From the NCBI GenBank assembly GCA_003455565.1, contig DMQW01000396.1, positions 1 to 9,419 on the forward strand: a DNA stretch of 9,419 bases. Reading direction: 5' to 3'. The notes under the pieces are model-generated. The model did not search any database. It was given only the letters and a program-made list of their open reading frames with translations, and was not told where the DNA came from. The position numbers were made by a program, and so were the translations under genes. This document shows positions 6,712 through 9,419 of this stretch, one piece after another. The stretch comes from Limisphaerales bacterium (GTDB lineage Bacteria; Verrucomicrobiota; Verrucomicrobiia; Limisphaerales; UBA11358). Each line of letters starts with the position of its first letter. Position 1 is the first letter of the stretch.

Positions 6712-8207
6712 ATCATATGAAAACTTATTCGCTCATCAGGCGCTGTTTTCTTCTCACTGGCCTCATCGTTTCGTCTGCGCTTTGCGCCGCTGAAGCGCCG
6801 CCAAATCAAACGATCACTTATCCTGCGCCGGAGGGTGGCGCGCTGAACACCGATTTCACCGTCAAGGTGCGGACGCCGACGCACGATTGGCAGGAGGTTG
6901 CCGCTTATCTGGTGAAGGTTGATGCGGTGATTGGCACCAAACACACGCCGCTGAACTCGTCCATGGCTTACTTTGATTTCACTGGCATAGTGGATGTCTC
7001 CATCACCTTCAACCGAGGAAACATCCAATCGGCACGGGTCCGTCCGCTCTCGTTTGGCATTGCGCCCAAGGTGAACGGCAACACGATCACTTTTTCGCTG
7101 TCGGAACCGCGCAATTTGTCAGTGGAACTCAACGGCGATATTTTCCACAACCTGCAACTCTTCGCCAATCCCATTGAAACCAACCGGCCCGCTTCCACTG
7201 ATCCTAATGTCATTTATTTTGGTCCCGGAATTCATCAACTCGATGGAGGCATGTTGAACGTGCCGTCCGGCAAGACCATGTATATCGCCGGCGGCGCCGT
7301 CGTTCGCGGCCAATTGCTCTGCAGCAATGTGCACGATGTCCACATTCTTGGCCGGGGCATGTTGTATGAATCGCGCGGCGGAGTGCGGATCGTGAATTCA
7401 ACCAACGTCGTCGTCAGCGGGATTGTCGTCGTGCCCAGCGGCAACACGGTTTTGGTGGGACAATCGCAGAACGTCACTCTCGAAAGCATCAAGTCCATCA
7501 GTTGCGGCGGAAATTACGACGGCATTGACATCTTCTGCAGTTCCAACGTCGTGATCGAGGGCGTGTTCATGCGGAACTCGGACGATTGCATCGCCATTTA
7601 CGGGCATCGCAGAAATTTCTACGGCAATGTTCAAAACATCACAGTCCGGAATTCGACGTTGTGGGCGGACGTGGCGCATCCGATTCTGGTCGGCACCCAT
7701 GGAGATACGCCCAACCCCGATACGCTCGAAGACCTTCGGTTTTCCAACCTCGACATCCTTGATCACATGGAACCCCAAATTGATTACCAAGGGTGCATGA
7801 GCCTCAACGCCGGAGACGGCAACCTGATTCGCAATGTCCGGTTCGAAAATATCCGCGTGGAAAATTTCCGGCAGGGGCAGTTGGTGAACCTCCGGGTGTT
7901 TTACAATCGCAAATACAACACGTCGCCCGGCCGCGGCATCGAGAACGTCTATTTCAAAAACATCACCTACAACGGCAGCCACGCGGAAAATTCCGTGATC
8001 GCTGGTTATGACGACACTCGCAACGTCAAGAACGTCGTCTTCGAGAATCTCGTCATCAACGGCACGTTGATTTCGAATCAGATGACGAAGCCGGGTTGGT
8101 ATAAAACCTCGGATATGGCGCGGTTCTTCGTCGGCGAGCATGTCGAAGGCCTGGTGTTTCGGAAAAGCACGAACAACGTTGCGCAAAAATTGAATTCGAC
8201 GAACTAA
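6708..8207 (+). CDS. right-handed beta-helix glycosidase, GH28/GH49-like, exported
   Basis: 499 residues from the ATG at 6708, which overlaps the preceding TGA (ATGA). A second in-frame ATG at 6717 would also leave an intact signal peptide; an upstream ATG at 6636 lies inside the previous gene and was rejected. Residues ~4-28 form a signal peptide ending LCAA. Residues ~30-155 form a beta-sandwich, reminiscent of GH49. From IYFGPGIHQLDGG (near 168) a parallel beta-helix runs to the end, with repeated NV.. turns (VHDVHILG, STNVVVSG, SQNVTLES, SSNVVIEG, VQNITVRN). Candidate catalytic residues are N269, D271 and D274 in GGNYDGIDIF, D292 and D293 in RNSDDCIAIY, and H300 in YGHR, corresponding in order to the NTD, DD and GHG motifs of GH28 but altered. 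It could hydrolyse a galacturonan, dextran-like or other acidic backbone; substrate is not predictable. The protein also resembles pectin-lyase-fold proteins of unassigned activity. Confidence 0.78.
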   Translation: MNHMKTYSLIRRCFLLTGLIVSSALCAAEAPPNQTITYPAPEGGALNTDFTVKVRTPTHDWQEVAAYLVKVDAVIGTKHTPLNSSMAYFDFTGIVDVSITFNRGNIQSARVRPLSFGIAPKVNGNTITFSLSEPRNLSVELNGDIFHNLQLFANPIETNRPASTDPNVIYFGPGIHQLDGGMLNVPSGKTMYIAGGAVVRGQLLCSNVHDVHILGRGMLYESRGGVRIVNSTNVVVSGIVVVPSGNTVLVGQSQNVTLESIKSISCGGNYDGIDIFCSSNVVIEGVFMRNSDDCIAIYGHRRNFYGNVQNITVRNSTLWADVAHPILVGTHGDTPNPDTLEDLRFSNLDILDHMEPQIDYQGCMSLNAGDGNLIRNVRFENIRVENFRQGQLVNLRVFYNRKYNTSPGRGIENVYFKNITYNGSHAENSVIAGYDDTRNVKNVVFENLVINGTLISNQMTKPGWYKTSDMARFFVGEHVEGLVFRKSTNNVAQKLNSTN

Positions 8208-8209
8208 AA

Positions 8210-8218
8210 ATGTTATGA
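8210..8218 (+). other. two-codon minimal ORF overlapping the DUF5107 start
   Basis: Three bases after the beta-helix gene's stop (TAA 8205-8207), the sequence reads ATG TTA TGA. The TGA (8216-8218) overlaps the ATG of the next gene (8215-8217) in an ATGA arrangement. A ribosome initiating at 8210 would stop exactly at the DUF5107 start. It may be chance, since the region is A/T-rich, but it could tune re-initiation. Confidence 0.3.
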
Positions 8219-9419
8219 GCCAAAAAGATTCTCATGGTCGCGTGAACCGGAACGCCGAGCATCGTCTCGGGCTGAACCGCGCGTTCATCTTGCCGAGGCG
8301 GTGCTCGGCGCTCCGAGCAGCGGCGTTTCAACGGCTCGTTGGCTTGATCACGATTTTCATGCTTCCGCTCGGCGCTGCCGCTGCGCCGGTGAAACTTTGG
8401 GAACAGGATGAAGTCATTCCGACCTACCTCTCCGGCCCGCCTGATCCGAACCCCATGTTTTTCTTTGGCCGCAACTCGCAGGGCGCGGAGGGGCGAATTT
8501 ATCCTTATCCGCTCTATGACAATCTCACCAATGAGAAAGGCGAGCAGCGTTATCACGTCGTCTATCTCGAAAACGAATACGTGAAGATCGGCATTCTGCC
8601 GGAGATCGGCGGGCGACTTTTTTCCGCGCTCGATAAAACGGACAACTACGATTTCATTTATCATCAGCACGTCATCAAACCCGCGCTCATCGGTTTGATC
8701 GGCGCGTGGATTTCCGGCGGCATCGAATGGAACATCCCGCATCATCATCGTGCCTCCACATTTCTTCCGGTCCAATGGAGCACGGAAGAAAATCCCGACG
8801 GCAGCAAAACCGTTTGGGTCGGCGAGTTCGAAGTCCGGCAACGTATGCGCTGGGCGGTCGGCTACACCTTGCGGCCCGGCTCTTCGGTGCTGACGTGCGC
8901 CGTGCGCATTCTCAATCGGACGCCGATGGCGAACACGATGCTTTGCTTCGCCAACGTGGCGGTGAATGCAAACGAGAACTATCAAATCATTTTCCCGCCG
9001 AGCACGCAATGGGTGACGTATCACGGCAAGCGCGAATTCGCCTCATGGCCCATCGCGCATTCGCGTTACAGCGGCGCGGACTTTACCGCCGGCGTGGATG
9101 TGAGTTGGTGGAAGAACCACATCGTCGCGAACTCAATGTTCGCCTGGAATTATCAGGATGATTTTTTTGCCGGTTACGATCACGGCAAGCAGGCCGGCAC
9201 AATGAGCATCGCCGATCATCACGTCGTGCCCGGAAAAAAATTCTGGACCTGGGGCAGCGGCCCGCCCGGGCGGATGTGGGATGACATTCTCACCGACACC
9301 GACGGCCCGTATATCGAACTGATGGTTGGCGCATATTCCGACAACCAGCCGGACTATTCGTGGCTGCAACCGTTCGAGACGCGCTCGTTCGAGATGAACT
9401 GGTATCCGTTCCGCGACAT
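8215..9419 (+). CDS. DUF5107-domain protein, N-terminal part, exported (runs off window)
   Basis: This frame is open from 8215 to the right edge, 401 codons without a stop. It matches the DUF5107 family (PF17128) in long motifs: IPTYLSGPPDPNPMFFF, GRIYPYPLYDNL, YHVVYLENEYVKIGILPEIG, GGRLFSALDKTDNYDFIYHQ, IGAWISGGIEWNIPHHH (163-178, E171), ENPDGSKTVWVGEFE and LRPGSSVLTCAVRILNRTPM. The LENEYVKIGILPEIGGRL stretch recalls galactose-mutarotase-like beta-sandwiches. Family members are often ~1000 residues with C-terminal TPR repeats, so much is probably missing here. A hydrophobic signal-like segment at 41-57 (LVGLITIFMLPLGAAAA) follows an unusual ~40-residue Arg-rich leader encoded largely by an inverted repeat. 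The true start may be 8215, a TTG at 8290 (MPRRCSALRAAAFQRL..., a normal signal-peptide n-region), or later. Function is unestablished; co-location suggests a carbohydrate-active role. Confidence 0.82.
   Translation, partial: MSQKDSHGRVNRNAEHRLGLNRAFILPRRCSALRAAAFQRLVGLITIFMLPLGAAAAPVKLWEQDEVIPTYLSGPPDPNPMFFFGRNSQGAEGRIYPYPLYDNLTNEKGEQRYHVVYLENEYVKIGILPEIGGRLFSALDKTDNYDFIYHQHVIKPALIGLIGAWISGGIEWNIPHHHRASTFLPVQWSTEENPDGSKTVWVGEFEVRQRMRWAVGYTLRPGSSVLTCAVRILNRTPMANTMLCFANVAVNANENYQIIFPPSTQWVTYHGKREFASWPIAHSRYSGADFTAGVDVSWWKNHIVANSMFAWNYQDDFFAGYDHGKQAGTMSIADHHVVPGKKFWTWGSGPPGRMWDDILTDTDGPYIELMVGAYSDNQPDYSWLQPFETRSFEMNWYPFRD
8248..8315 (+). repeat. GC-rich inverted repeat inside the DUF5107 gene 5' region
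   Basis: Left arm 8248-8270 and right arm 8293-8315 are 23 bases each and match as reverse complements at 20 of 23 positions; two of the three mismatches would be G-U pairs in RNA. The 22-base loop contains a smaller inverted repeat, TGAAC (8273-8277) against GTTCA (8283-8287). The arms contain CGCCGAGCA. It encodes residues 12-34, just ahead of the hydrophobic signal segment. It looks like a mobile palindromic (REP/MITE-like) element that landed in a coding region, or like a 5' hairpin affecting translation. Only this copy is seen in the window. Confidence 0.75.

Larger units (their letters stand above)
1036..9419 (+). other. six-gene polysaccharide-degradation operon (continues past window)
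   Basis: Six same-strand genes have junctions of +1 (2581), +1 (4229), +4 (5268-5271), -4 (6708-6711) and +7 (8208-8214). Two junctions share the identical form TAA-A-ATGA. None of the starts has a clear AGGAGG-type site, so translation may depend on re-initiation from the preceding stop. Every product has a signal peptide or a plausible one, which points to a shared periplasmic or surface pathway. The operon lacks SusC/SusD, transporters and a regulator within the window. Confidence 0.75.

Noticed and set aside
7398..8186. 262-codon minus-strand open frame opposite the beta-helix gene
   Set aside because: It is a shadow generated by the repetitive Asn/Val codons of the beta-helix; no start context or domain.
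8056..9024. 322-codon open frame on the minus strand
   Set aside because: It lies opposite the DUF5107 gene and the end of the beta-helix gene; its translation is Arg/His-rich with no recognisable domain, while the + frame matches a known family over its whole length.

Overview
The window looks like a glycan-degradation locus from a member of the Verrucomicrobiota, perhaps a Pedosphaera/Limisphaera-like soil or freshwater lineage. This rests on an autotransporter-repeat/Fn3 protein ending in an FFRLVYP-type tail, exported glycoside hydrolases packed head to tail, a DUF5107 protein, start codons without obvious Shine-Dalgarno motifs, and moderately high GC. The lineage is inferred from recognisable protein styles, not from a marker gene.

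Layout: every credible gene is on the + strand. Positions 1-963 hold the 3' end of a large surface/secreted beta-strand-repeat protein. A 72-base gap follows, with at best a weak promoter. From 1036 to the right edge six genes run as an apparent operon: GH29 alpha-L-fucosidase (1036-2580); a two-domain alpha/beta-hydrolase-like protein (2582-4228); a GH43 lipoprotein of the exo-galactanase-like type (4230-5267); a second, divergent GH29-like protein with a C-terminal beta-sandwich (5272-6711); a GH28/GH49-like right-handed beta-helix protein (6708-8207); and the first 401 codons of a DUF5107 protein (8215 to beyond 9419). Junctions are +1, +1, +4, -4 and +7 bases, so co-transcription and translational coupling are likely.

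Working together: all six operon products carry an export signal or a plausible one. The set fits stepwise trimming of a fucosylated, branched plant or algal polysaccharide outside the cytoplasm. Two different GH29 proteins would remove fucose (or related sugars), the GH43 would trim galactose/arabinose-type chains, the beta-helix enzyme would cut uronic acid or other backbone links, and the alpha/beta hydrolase might remove ester groups. A fucosylated arabinogalactan or pectin is the best guess, but no gene here fixes the substrate. No SusC/SusD pair, sulfatase, transporter, regulator, tRNA, CRISPR array or transposase is visible.

The most unusual points are a GC-rich inverted repeat embedded in the 5' coding region of the DUF5107 gene (8248-8315), the altered HEE and WDDH motifs in the second GH29, the GH43 with no canonical N-terminal base aspartate, and the unassigned hydrolase with a GHSAC elbow.
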